Assembly: GCF_033115175.1 (NCBI RefSeq)
Contig: NC_084844.1
Location: 76,884,531 to 76,948,530 of the forward strand
Source of the DNA: Lepus europaeus
Lineage: Eukaryota > Chordata > Mammalia > Lagomorpha > Leporidae
Direction: 5' to 3'
Length of the DNA: 64,000 nucleotides
Shown: one piece after another, positions 55,150 through 64,000 of the stretch
How the letters are laid out: each line of letters starts with the position of its first letter
How positions within the stretch are numbered: the stretch's first letter is position 1
Program-made: the position numbers and the translations under genes
Notes under the pieces: model-generated
Databases searched by the model: none
Seen by the model: only the letters and a program-made list of their open reading frames with translations
What the model was told of the DNA's origin: nothing

Positions 55150-57110
55150 TTTAAACCAACTGAAATGATGAGATTCCCCCCAAACTCCTATTAAGCAGTT
55201 AGCATGATCTTAATTATAAAATCAGAAAAAGATAAAATAAAGTGAACTATAGACCAATATCTCTGATGAGCACAGATGCAGAAATCCTCAACAAATTACT
55301 ATGAAATAGAATCCAACACCACATCAGAAAGATCATTCACCCAGACCAAGTAAGATTTATCTATTATATGCAAGGATTGTTTAACATGCACAAATCAATA
55401 AATATGATACATCATGTTAGCAAATTGAAAAATGAAGACCATGTGTATGATTATCTAAATAGATGCAGAAAGGTGCCGGCATCATGGCTCACTTGGTTAA
55501 TCCTCTGCCTGTGGTGCTGGCATTCCATATGGGCACCGGTTCTAGTCCTGGTCGCTCTACTTCCAATCCAGCTCTCTGCTGTGGCCTGGGAGGGCAGTGG
55601 AGGATGGCCCAAGTGCTTGGGCCCCTGCACCTGCATGGGAGACCAGGAAGAAGCATCTGCCTCCTGGCTTTGGATCAGTGCAGTGCCGGCCGTAGCAGCC
55701 TTTAGGGGGATGAACCAATGGAAGGATGACCTATCTGTCTCATGGTTTCTAACTATGCCTGTCAAATAAAAAAATAGATGCAGAAAAATCATTTGATAAA
55801 ACACAAAATCCTTTCATGATACAATCTTAAGCAAATTGGGAATAGAGGGAACATTTCTCAACACAAGATAATATATGTCAAATATATAATATATGACAAA
55901 TCAACAGTCACAATGATACTTTTTGGTGAAAAGTTGGAAGCATTTTCACTGAGACCCAGAACTAGACAAGGATGTCCACTTTCACCACTACTATTCAATA
56001 CAATTCTGGAGGTTTTAACCAGAGATATTAGACAAAAAGAAAGAAAAGCTATAAAGTTGGGAAAGAAGGATGTCAAATTATCCCAGTTTGCAGAGTATAT
56101 GATCTGATACATTGGGGAACCAAAAAACTTCATTAAGCAATTATTGGAATTCATAAGAGAAATTTGCAAAGCTACTGGATATAAAATTAACACACAAATA
56201 TCAAAAGCTTTTATATATACAAACAATGTCATAGCTGAGAAAGAACTTGTAAGGTCAGTCTCATTCACAATAGCTACAAAAAATTAAATCCTTTAGAATA
56301 AATTTAACCAAGGATCCAGCCAAAGATTTCTCTAATAAATGTTATAAAATGTTAAACAAATAAATAGAAAAAGACAGAAAAAATGAAAAAATCATCCCTG
56401 TTCATGACTTGGAAGAAACAATTTATCAAAATCTTCATATTACCCAAAACAATTTACAGATTCAATGCAGCCTCATTCAAAATATTGAAACATTCTTCCC
56501 AGATCTGGATGAAATGAACCTAAAATTCATATGATATCATAAGACCCAAAATAGCTAAAGGAATCATAAATAATAAAATTAAATCTGGAGGCATCATAAC
56601 ATCAGATTTCAATAAATATTACAGCACAGGTATAATCAAGTCAGTTTGGTATTGGCAAAAAATTAGACAGATTGACCAACGGAATAGACCTGAGACCCCA
56701 GAAATTAACTAATGCATCTACAACCAAGAAATCTGACAAATGACCTAAAATCACTTGCTGGGAAAAGGGCATTCTTTTCAACAAATGATGTTGGGAAAGT
56801 TGGAACTCTGTATACATGAGTATGAAACAAAACCAGTATCTTATACCCTATACAGACACACACACACATGCATGCACACTATGACACTATGGAATGCTAT
56901 CCAATCATTAAAAAGAATGACATTTTTTCTTTTGCAAGAAACTAGATGCAACTAGAGACTATTATGTTTAGTGAAATATACCAGCCCCATAAAGATAACT
57001 ATCATGTTTCTCTGATTTGTTGTAGCTAATATACAAAATTTAAAAAATGTAGTGCATACAATCAACATTGATGTTTTTACATTTGACATTTTTAGCCCTT
57101 GTCTATACTC
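55150..57110 (+). mobile_element. LINE-1 ORF2 remnant (reverse transcriptase region to 3' end)
   Basis: Degraded L1 ORF2 is readable on the plus strand. The landmarks are CAGACCAAGTAAGATTTATC (RT region), GACCCAGAACTAGACAAGG with CCACTTTCACCACTA, and TTTGGTATTGGCAAAAAATTAG. Frameshifts and stops are numerous. A C-SINE interrupts it. The RT core is recognisable but not functional, and there is no 5' part. The 3' UTR follows at 57125. Confidence 0.85.
55472..55771 (+). mobile_element. C-SINE with perfect 15-bp target duplication, nested in L1
   Basis: It runs from GGTGCCGGCATCATGGCTC to CTATGCCTGTC plus A tail. AAATAGATGCAGAAA is identical at 55457-55471 and 55772-55786, and the L1 reading continues across it. 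The SINE is therefore younger than the L1. Confidence 0.95.
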
Positions 57111-57226
57111 TTGAGGATCAATTTTTTTTTTTTTTTTTTTTTTTACTTACAGCTTGTTACTGGTTGAATTCTTTAGTGGAGCATTAAGCTTGTGTGTATA
57201 AAGTAAATTAAAAATATGTCATTGTA

Positions 57227-57443
57227 GGAGCCAGTGCTGTGATGTAGTGGCTAAAGCCACTGCCTGCAGTGCAGGCATCCCACATGGGTGCTGGTTCGAA
57301 TCCAGGTTGTTCTACTTCTGATCCAGCTATCTGCTATGGCTTGGGAAAGCATAGGAGATGAAGTAGGAACTCCTGGCTTCTGGCTTCAGTTCAGCTCAGG
57401 ACAGCCATTGAGGCCACTTGGGGAGTGAACCAGCAGATGGAAG

Positions 57444-57483
<40 letters not shown>

Positions 57484-57526
57484 AACTCTGACTTTCAAAT
57501 AAAATGAATAAATTTTAAAGAAAAAG
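57227..57526 (+). mobile_element. old lagomorph SINE with target-site duplication, absent from copy 1
   Basis: It runs from GGAGCCAGTGCTGTGATGTAG to TTTCAAATAAAATGAATAAA. The 12-bp repeat TATGTCATTGTA lies at 57215-57226 and 57527-57538. Copy 1 has the uninterrupted site near 52331, so this insertion came after the duplication or was never in that copy. Confidence 0.93.
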
Positions 57527-57659
57527 TATGTCATTGTAAAAATAAAAAGGAAAATAAAAAAGGAAGGAGGGAGGGAGAGAGAGGGGGTAGAGTGGGGAGT
57601 ATCATTATTCTCTTAAAACCATATATGTGAAATATATGAAATCTGTTCCAGTCATTTAA

Positions 57660-58031
57660 ATTTTCATTTTTTAAGATTTATTTATTTGAAAGGCAGTTAC
57701 AGAGAGGCAGAGAGAGAGGAGGGAGGGAGGGAGGGAGGGAGGGAGGGATAGAGATATAGATAGATAGAGTTGAGAGAGAGAGAGAGAGATCTTGTATCTG
57801 CTATTTCAATCCTCAATTGGCCCAGCTCTCCAAAACCAGGAGCCAGAAGCTTCTTCCAGGTTTCCCATAGGGGTGCAGGGGCCCAAGGTCTTGGGCCATC
57901 TTCTAATACTTTCCGAGGCCCCAGCAGGAAGCTCAATCAGAAGTGGAGCAGCCAGGTCTTGAACCAGCACCCATATGGGATACCAGCACTGCAGGTGGCA
58001 GCTTTAGCCACTATGCCACAGCACCGGTCCC
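57660..58031 (-). mobile_element. old lagomorph SINE, antisense, shared by both duplicate copies
   Basis: The tail (AGATTTATTTATTTGAAAGG) is at the left. GGGAGG units and GATATAG follow, and the head (CACAGCACCGGTCCC) is at the right. It corresponds to 52482-52819. Confidence 0.9.
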
Positions 58032-58209
58032 TCCATTCATTTAAATAAAGATAATTTTTAAATTGATAAAGGCAGTATAGAAATGAAGAAATATAAATAG
58101 ACAATTAACAGGAAATAAAATTCACATACACTTATAATAAAACAAATTTAATGCAAAACAACAGTGAGATGGCATTTTAATGACTGAATTGATGATTCCT
58201 TTAAAATTT

Positions 58210-58815
58210 TTCAATACCTCTTATCACTAAACATTTTCTCAAGAAAATTACTCTTATACAATTTTGGTAGGTAGCTAGATTACTGGTATCTTTTCTGTAG
58301 GGAAGTTTAGCATTATTTATCATAATACTTAAAATGTCCCTACTCTGGGGCCCAATAATTATTCTCAGGCCTAGTAATTCAACTTACACAAAGCAGTCTA
58401 AACTTAAAAATCAGACATATGCATGACTTTTATGAAGAGTGTTTCCTATAGTTATTCATCATATGAAAAGTGTTGAAACTTAAGTAGTTGGAAGGAGAGG
58501 TTAATATTTTCAGCCAATTAAAATTATGACCTTTAAAAAGAATAGTTAACAACATGAAGGGAAAAACTCACTATACATTGTTGAGTAGGAAAAGTAGACT
58601 ACAAAATACCATTTATATTTTGGTCATAGTTTTGATTGTAAAAGTATATGTATATATGTGTATATCTGTGTGTAAATGTTAAATGATTAAATATAGAAGG
58701 AGATCTGATCTCTTCCCATAGCCTATACTAAATTTCCAAATATTCTGTGATATACATATAATGCACACATGTAAATGGAGATATATTTTTAGAATGAAGT
58801 TAAGGAAAATCTTCA
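58210..58815. other. unassigned AT-rich DNA
   Basis: No gene or named element is visible. Confidence 0.4.
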
Positions 58816-58817
58816 AA

Positions 58818-59139
58818 TATTTATTTATTTATTTATTTATTTATTTGGCAGATAGAGTTACAGAGAGAGCCAGAGAGAAAAGTCTTCCTTTCATTGGTTT
58901 ACCCCTCAAATGGCTGCTACAGCCAGAGCTATGCCAATCCAAAGCCAGGAGCCAGGTGCTCCCTCCTGGTCTCCCATGCAGATGCAGGGCCCAAGGACCT
59001 GGGCCATCCTCCACTGCACTCCTGGGCCACAGCAGAGAGCTGGACTGGAAGAGGAGCAGCTGGGACTAGAATCCAGCACCCATATTGGATGCCGGCACCA
59101 CAGCCAGAGGATTAGCCAAGTGAGCCACGGTGCCAGCCC
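58818..59139 (-). mobile_element. C-SINE-like element, antisense, with (TTTA)n tail
   Basis: A run of TTTA units at the left is followed by the C-SINE body (GGCCATCCTCCACTGCACTC) and the head GAGCCACGGTGCCAGCCC at the right. Confidence 0.9.
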
Positions 59140-59149
59140 TGGAAACTCT

Positions 59150-59365
59150 TTAAATATTTATAAAGGTAGTTATAGAGACAGTGAGGGAGAGAGAGATCTT
59201 CCATCTGATGGTCCACTCTCCAAATGTGCATAATAGCCAGGACTGGGCCAGGCTGAAGCCAGGAGCCAAGAACTCTATCCAGGTCTCCCACATGGGTGGT
59301 AGGAGTCCAAGTATTTTTCCCATTCTTCTGCTGTTTTGCTACGGTGCATTAAGAGGGAGCTGGCT
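59150..59365 (-). mobile_element. old SINE, antisense, truncated
   Basis: The tail is at the left, with GGGCCAGGCTGAAGCCAGG and CAGGTCTCCCACATGGG inside. The head side is missing. Confidence 0.75.
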
Positions 59366-59369
59366 CAGA

Positions 59370-60450
59370 AGGGGTCTTTGGGAAAAGTGGTCTCATAAAA
59401 TATTTTTGTCAGTTTTGGCAACACAGTACAATAAATAATGATCGTGACAAACATTGAGACTATATGTAGTTTAAAAGTAAATTTACAGGAGGAAACAGTA
59501 ATACTGTCAATCTCAAACAAAAATCTTGAGAAAATTATAAAGTTGAATATGAAATTTATTGAACCCCTGAAAGCCAAGGGATATTTTAATTTATCTTCTC
59601 AGTAAACCAAAGTCATAGAACATGTACTAATATACAAGGTGTTTGAACACTAAAATCTCTGCACCAGAAAATAGGGACAAATATGCATTTTATCACACTG
59701 CAGGTGCAAATTCTCAAATTCATAAGCCTTTCTCCACAGGCAGTCTTACCCTCTCAGGCGGCTTCACTTGGCTCACATTACACTCTGACTATAACTCTCT
59801 GGCGCCAAAAACTGCTGGGTCCCGAACTTTTCAGGTCTGGGGCTACTTAGCTAGAGTGGTTTTTCCGTGTCTTCTGTGACACCCTTCTCCCTTCTCAAGT
59901 CTGAAAGAATCAAGTTGCATATACCAGCATCTGAGTAACTGACTGTTATGTCTCCCAGAAATGGAGAAGGAAATCTGAACGTCCCAAGGGCTTAGAGATA
60001 CAGACAGCAGATATACCAGGAGTTTGAACCCAGCTCAAGTCACTGCTCCCAGGAAAAGGCTCAGGGCCAGGGGCTGCCCCCCAGGACGAGTGACACAGGG
60101 GCTGGCATTCATTAGGCACTCCTGGAGGGAGGTATTTTGGACATCAGGCATAGGCAGTTTTAGGAACCAAGACAAGGAAAAAAAGGAGGGTGGGTAGAGG
60201 TGACATCACCATGCAAAGTCTGCAAAGGGAAACATAAACCCACTGATGTTCTAATGTCCGCGCTTAAGAAGCATAAAATGAGGAGAGGCTCACGGATATT
60301 TTGTCCTGGAGGGTCGGGTGGGCATTCTCTGCTTTTCTCTCTTGTGAAATGGTCACCAAAGTACACCCTTTAAAGTGTCATGGTGATGCCTGCACTGCCT
60401 CTGAGCTCTGCCAGCAAGTTCATCATCAGATGCCAACCCCAACCCTGGCC
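59370..60450. other. unassigned DNA upstream of the CpG-rich promoter
   Basis: No gene is recognised. A palindromic E2F-like TGGCGCCAAAA at about 59800 is the only notable site. Confidence 0.4.
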
Positions 60451-60961
60451 TGAAAAGCTGAGCTGAGCAAAATAAGACTTTCATTTCTGACTTCCCCAGC
60501 TTGTAATGTGCACGGCTGGGGAGGAAGGAGGGACTGATGACCCCCAACCTCCTCGCCGTGTGTACGCCACAGCGCATCCACCCTCCCCGATCTCCCTCCG
60601 TCCTTCCCACCACGACCTGGGGAGAGGTGGACTGCACGCACACAGACGGAGAGAGAAGGCTCTGGAGGGAGCCGAGGCCGCTGGTGCAGGGACAGGGCCT
60701 GTCGCCCGTGTCCGGATCCGGCCCAGCTCTCAGCGGTGGGGTCCGCGGATGGAAGAGCTCACGTGGGGGAAGTCCAGGTCCCTCTGTAGCTGGTTCTGGC
60801 AGGATCCATCCGCCCACGGCCCCTTCTGGGAAACCTGGCCCCACACACTCACCACTTCCCGCTCGCGAGGTCTCCGGCTTCCTCTTCTCAGAGCAGAGAA
60901 GGCCGAGCCACCGCGGGGACGCTCTTCCCGCTGTAGTCTGGACACCACTAGGACACAGGGG

Positions 60962-60971
60962 TCTCGCGAGA
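60962..60971. promoter_or_regulatory. TCTCGCGAGA palindrome
   Basis: This perfect 10-bp palindrome is a known housekeeping promoter motif, bound by BANP and related to Kaiso-type sites when CG is unmethylated. It lies about 100 bp upstream of the CCAAT cluster. Confidence 0.75.
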
Positions 60972-61007
60972 TGAGGAAGTTGTCCGCTACCCTCACCGGG
61001 GCCCCTG

Positions 61008-61063
61008 ATTGGACAGCTGCAATGCCAATGGGCGTGAGGGGCGTCACAAAGGCCATAGCCAAT
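61008..61063. promoter_or_regulatory. three CCAAT boxes (NF-Y sites)
   Basis: An inverted ATTGG at 61008-61012 and direct CCAAT at 61025-61029 and 61059-61063 (GCCAATCAG, a full NF-Y site) sit within 56 bp. This is typical spacing for multi-CCAAT promoters. Confidence 0.7.
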
Positions 61064-61096
61064 CAGCACGCTCGCTGGCTGAGTGGGCGTGGGGAG

Positions 61097-61112
61097 GTTG
61101 TTGCCAGGCGAC
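61097..61112. promoter_or_regulatory. RFX-like X-box
   Basis: GTTGTTGCCAGGCGAC resembles the RFX half-site pair GTTGCC-N-GGCAAC with two mismatches. It sits between the CCAAT cluster and the GC box GGGCGGGG at 61121. Confidence 0.45.
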
Positions 61113-61129
61113 TGGAGTGTGGGCGGGGT

Positions 61130-61245
61130 TTGGGGTCGGAGGCCGCCCTGGTGCCTGATTTCCGGGTGGGGTCGCTGTGGCCTCCGTGTTCCTCGGGGCT
61201 CACGGGACCTCCAGAGTTCGCCGGGAGCTGCAGAAGCCGCTCCAG
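61130..61245 (+). other. candidate non-coding first exon with GTGAGT donor
   Basis: The donor CCAG/GTGAGT (exon end 61245) is a strong consensus. The exon start is not fixed, and I assume transcription from the GC-box region. It contains no long frame from an ATG, as expected of a 5' UTR exon. Confidence 0.5.
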
Positions 61246-61279
61246 GTGAGTCACCGCCACCTGCGGATCATAGACTTCT

Positions 61280-61450
61280 GATCTTTGTGATTCTTCATAT
61301 CCGAACGATTTCTCCTTTGGGAAGTTTCTATGTTCGTTTGAACAATGTTTAAAGATATTGCGTGGTTAATCTTCTTGATTCGTTTTCCTTATAGATATGT
61401 ATTTTCTAGTCTTTTGCCCTTTAATATGATTTCCTATTGCTGTTAGTAAT
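61280..61450 (+). other. intron-like DNA following the promoter exon
   Basis: AT-rich sequence after the donor, consistent with the start of an intron. No feature otherwise. Confidence 0.35.
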
Positions 61451-61456
61451 GACAGG

Positions 61457-61733
61457 TTTTAAAGATCATTTATTTGGAAGGCAGAGGGAGAAGGAGAGAG
61501 GAGAGGGGAGGGAAGGGGGAGGGAGAAGTCTTCTGTCCACTGGTCACTCCCCAGATAGCCACAAGGCCAGAGCTGGGCCAGTCCGAAGCCAGGAGCCAGG
61601 AGCTTTTTCCCTGTTCCCGATGTGGGTGCAGGGGCCCAAGGACTTTGGCATCTTCCACTGCTTTCCCAGTGAGCTGGATGGGAAGCGGCGCAGCCGGGAC
61701 TCGAACTGACACCCATATGGGACACGCCGGTAA
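61457..61733 (-). mobile_element. old lagomorph SINE, antisense
   Basis: The tail (AAAGATCATTTATTTGGAAGG) and a GGGAGG-rich stretch lie at the left. TCGAACTGACACCCATATGGG lies at the right, near a truncated head. Confidence 0.85.
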
Positions 61734-61739
61734 TGACAT

Positions 61740-62380
61740 TTTACCCAGTGATCTCGTTACACTCACTTGTCAGTTGTATGTAATTCAGGATTACATTGAT
61801 TGCCTGTATGTAATGGGTGTAATCTGGGTATATTGACACATTTGCTGGTTTACTTAAAGGTTGATGCTTTTTTGTTGTTTGATTTCCTGTTAAAGAGAGA
61901 TGGGGGAGAAGGCAGGCATGGCTGGGTCTGTTCCCAGGGGAAAAACTTTCCCTGATCTTGTGTTAAGTAGTTTGTTGTAGTCCATTTTAGATCACATACT
62001 GGAAATCACTGTTTTTGCAATTTTGCCAAAAGTTGATTTTTCTGTCTGGATACTGAATTTTATTATATATTTTTTAACACTTAATATAAATGATCATATA
62101 ATTCCCTCACTTTTTCTACCTGGGTCTGCTTGAGAATGTTTGAATGCTCTTCACATTTTAGTGTCTCACTTGTTATTGACCTACTATGTTTTCCTGTATG
62201 AATGAATTCACATAATAATAATTTGCTTAGGATATTACCTGTTTATGAAACAGAAGCTATTTCATTTTTAATTCATATCCTGAGGTTCTTTGCATCATAT
62301 ATACAACACTGGCTTCCTAAAAGAAATTGAAATATATTCTCTGTTTAGTTCCAGTTGAAGCTTGTTTGGGAAATTTAAGC
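61740..62380. other. unassigned AT-rich DNA
   Basis: No gene or named element is visible. Confidence 0.4.
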
Positions 62381-62392
62381 TTTTTTTTCTTT

Positions 62393-62743
62393 CTTTCTTT
62401 TTTTTTTTTTTAAATTTTTGACAGGCAGAGTGGACAGTAGAGGGAGACAGAGAGAAAGGTCTTCCTTTTGCCATTGGTTCACCCTCCAATGGCCGCCGCG
62501 GTAGCGCGCTGCGGCCGGCGCATCGTGCTGATCCGATGGCAGGAGCCAGGTGCTTCTCCTGGTCTCCCATTGGGTGCAGGGCCCAAGGACTTGGGCCATC
62601 CTCCACTGCACTCCCTGGCCACAGCAGAGAGCTGGCCTGGAAGAGGGGCAACTGGGACAGGATCGGTGCCCCGACCGGGACTAGAACCCGGTGTGCCAGC
62701 GCCGCAAGGCGGAGGATTAGCCTGTTGAGCTACGGCGCCGGCC
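62393..62743 (-). mobile_element. young full-length C-SINE, antisense
   Basis: A poly-T with interruptions and TTGACAGGCAGAGTGGACAG lie at the left. The GC-rich middle (GGCCGCCGCGGTAGCGCGCTG) and the head GAGCTACGGCGCCGGCC lie at the right. It is close to consensus. Confidence 0.95.
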
Positions 62744-62775
62744 TATTTTTTCTTTCTTAAAAGTTTGGAATATTC

Positions 62776-63036
62776 TGGCCTGCACCATGGCTCACTAGGC
62801 TAATCCTCCACCTGTGGCACCAGCATCCCTGGTTTTAGTCCAGGTCGGGGTGCCGGATTCTGTCCCGGTTGCTCCTCTTCCAGTCCAGCTGTCTGCTGTG
62901 GCCCAGGAAGGAAGTGGAGGATGGCCCAGGTCCTTGGGCCCTACACCCGCATGGGAGACCAGGAGAAGCACCTGGCTCCTGGCTTCAAATCAGCATGGTG
63001 CACCGGCCACAAAAAAAAAAAAAAAAAGAAAAAAAA
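62776..63036 (+). mobile_element. C-SINE lacking its 3' third but with poly(A) and target duplication
   Basis: The head and body are present up to GCATGGTGCACCGGCCAC. An A-rich run follows directly (63011-63036), without the usual CTTTCTCTCTG tail. AGTTTGGAATATTC is identical at 62762-62775 and 63038-63051, so this shortened form is what was inserted. Confidence 0.93.
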
Positions 63037-63092
63037 GAGTTTGGAATATTCCATATATCTGGACCCAAAATTTGTGTGTGAAACTTATTATC

Positions 63093-63418
63093 TTTTTTTT
63101 TTTGACAAGCAGAGTGGACAGTGAGAGAGAGAGACAGACAGAAAAGTCTTCCTTTACCATTGGTTCACCCTCAAATGGGCACTGCAGCCGGCACACCACA
63201 CTGATCTAAAGCCAGGAGCCAGGTGCTTCTTCTGGTCTCCCATGTGGGTTGCAGGGCCCAAGGACTTGGGCCATCCTCCACTGCACTCCTGGGCAACAGC
63301 AGAGAGCTGGACCAGGAGATTGGCAACCGGGACAGAATCTGGCACCCCGACTGGGACTAGAACCCTGGATGCTGGTACCGCAGGTGGAGGATTAGCCTAT
63401 TGAGAAGTGGTGCCAGTC
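63093..63418 (-). mobile_element. C-SINE, antisense
   Basis: Poly-T with TTGACAAGCAGAGTGGACAG lies at the left and GAAGTGGTGCCAGTC at the right. It is moderately diverged. Confidence 0.92.
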
Positions 63419-63419
63419 G

Positions 63420-64000
63420 GAGCTTTTTTCTTGGTTGATTTGGCTTCTTAAAAATCGGTTCAACTTATTAAATTATATGGGAATTTTTCTATTTGATCTC
63501 ATATTTGTGTTTTGGGTAATTGATTTTCAGAATCTAGCAGATTTTCATCTCTGGAGTCAAATTTTTACTTTTATGAATTTAGCAAAATCCTCTTATTAAT
63601 TTCTGTAAGCTCTATAAAGAATGATTCTGTTTTAATTTCATGATATTAGTTATTGGTTTATTTATTTTCTTAACTTTTAAAATATGTTTTTCCTTATATG
63701 TTTCTGTAGTACTTTTGTGACTACCAACTTTTTAAATTGATGTCTGTTGTCATCTGTTACCTGCTTTTATTTAAATGTTCTTCAACATTTTTCAACTGTA
63801 ATTTTTGAGAAAGAAGCTAAGATGATTTTGGTTTCAGTGTCCTAATATATTCACTTAAGGATTCAATTTTCTCTAAGCACTAATTTATCTGTATTCTCTT
63901 AATTTTCTCATTTGCTTCCAAAACCTATAAGTGTAGACCCTGTCTGCCCCAGTGTCTCCATCCCCATGTGCCTGGAACCATGTCAGGCTTCATATATCTC
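63420..64000. other. AT-rich non-coding DNA
   Basis: No gene or named repeat is visible. If the promoter at 61.2 kb is real this is part of its first intron. Confidence 0.45.

Larger units (their letters stand above)
57120..58205 (+). repeat. duplicated segment, copy 2
   Basis: A poly-T run and TACTTACAGCTTGTTACTGG start it. It has the same order as copy 1: L1 3' UTR, antisense SINE, then flank to TTAATGACTGAATTGATGATT. An additional plus-strand SINE (57227-57526) is inserted in it. Confidence 0.85.
60480..61260 (+). promoter_or_regulatory. CpG-island promoter with first exon, KRAB zinc-finger-like
   Basis: The region is rich in CG dinucleotides. It contains TCTCGCGAGA, three CCAAT motifs, an RFX-like X-box and GC boxes, and then an exon-like stretch (GGGGTCGCTGTGGCCTCCG) ending CCGCTCCAG/GTGAGT at 61245. 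First exons of KRAB zinc-finger genes carry a very similar GTCGCTGTGGCC wording and end at a GTGAGT donor before the ATG exon. The remaining exons would lie beyond the right edge of the window. A 238-codon frame on the minus strand (60353-61069) and a 247-codon frame on the plus strand are unlikely to be genes. Confidence 0.6.

Noticed and set aside
60353-61069. 238-codon minus-strand frame in the promoter region
   Set aside because: It overlaps promoter motifs and the CpG island and no known domain is visible. It is likely a chance frame in GC-rich DNA.
22793-63418. tRNA genes in the many SINE heads (box B GGTTCTAGTCC or GGTTCGAATCC)
   Set aside because: They are tRNA-derived SINE promoters and do not fold into intact tRNA clovers with anticodon and acceptor stems.

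Overview
The window is mammalian nuclear DNA, almost certainly from a lagomorph and most likely rabbit (Oryctolagus). The main reason is the repeat content: many copies of the tRNA-derived lagomorph C-SINE (start GGCCGGCGCCG, body GGCCCAAGTGCTTGGGCC, tail TTTCTCTCTGTCTCTC then CTGCCTGTCAAAA), in young copies with clean target-site duplications and in older relatives with AAATAAATAAATCT tails, plus L1 ends of a matching type. No intact protein-coding gene lies in the 64 kb. Nearly all open frames are shadows of SINEs, GC-rich islands or T-rich satellite DNA.

Layout: 1-5.2 kb is AT-rich, with an ancient mammal-wide repeat near 3.6-4.3 kb. An L1 3' end lies at 5.35-7.1 kb, followed by 3 kb of unassigned sequence and an antisense L1 ORF2 piece (10.4-11.0 kb). 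SINEs, a mariner-type MITE and an MIR fill 11-13.8 kb. A processed NFYB retrocopy (minus strand, 15.43-15.93 kb) abuts a CpG island (16.2-16.8 kb) that carries splice-donor-like sites in both directions and a CTCF-like motif. More GC-rich blocks, including a G4-prone minisatellite, lie at 18.6-20.9 kb. A possible small coding exon lies at 21.69 kb. An antisense L1 with nested SINEs (25.3-27.2 kb), a Tigger-type DNA transposon (28.5-29.2 kb) and a second, unidentified retrocopy (29.66-30.45 kb) follow.

A near full-length NACC1 retrocopy, including its long 3' UTR, polyadenylation signal and an internal minisatellite, fills about 33.65-38.05 kb. A CTCF consensus lies just downstream at 38.48 kb. 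The 38-48 kb stretch is mostly AT-rich and SINE-studded.

The most unusual structure is at 48.27-52.22 kb: seven head-to-tail monomers of about 576 bp in an A-B-C-A'-B'-C'-D order, which is a small higher-order tandem repeat that I do not recognise. It is followed by a segment (52.2-53.0 kb) that is duplicated at 57.1-58.2 kb. Both copies share one SINE, and only the second carries a further SINE, so the first preserves the empty site. At 60.5-61.25 kb there is a CpG-rich promoter with CCAAT boxes, a TCTCGCGAGA palindrome, an RFX-like X-box, GC boxes and a first-exon donor. It resembles KRAB zinc-finger gene promoters, and its gene body would lie beyond the right edge. No operons or bacterial features are present.
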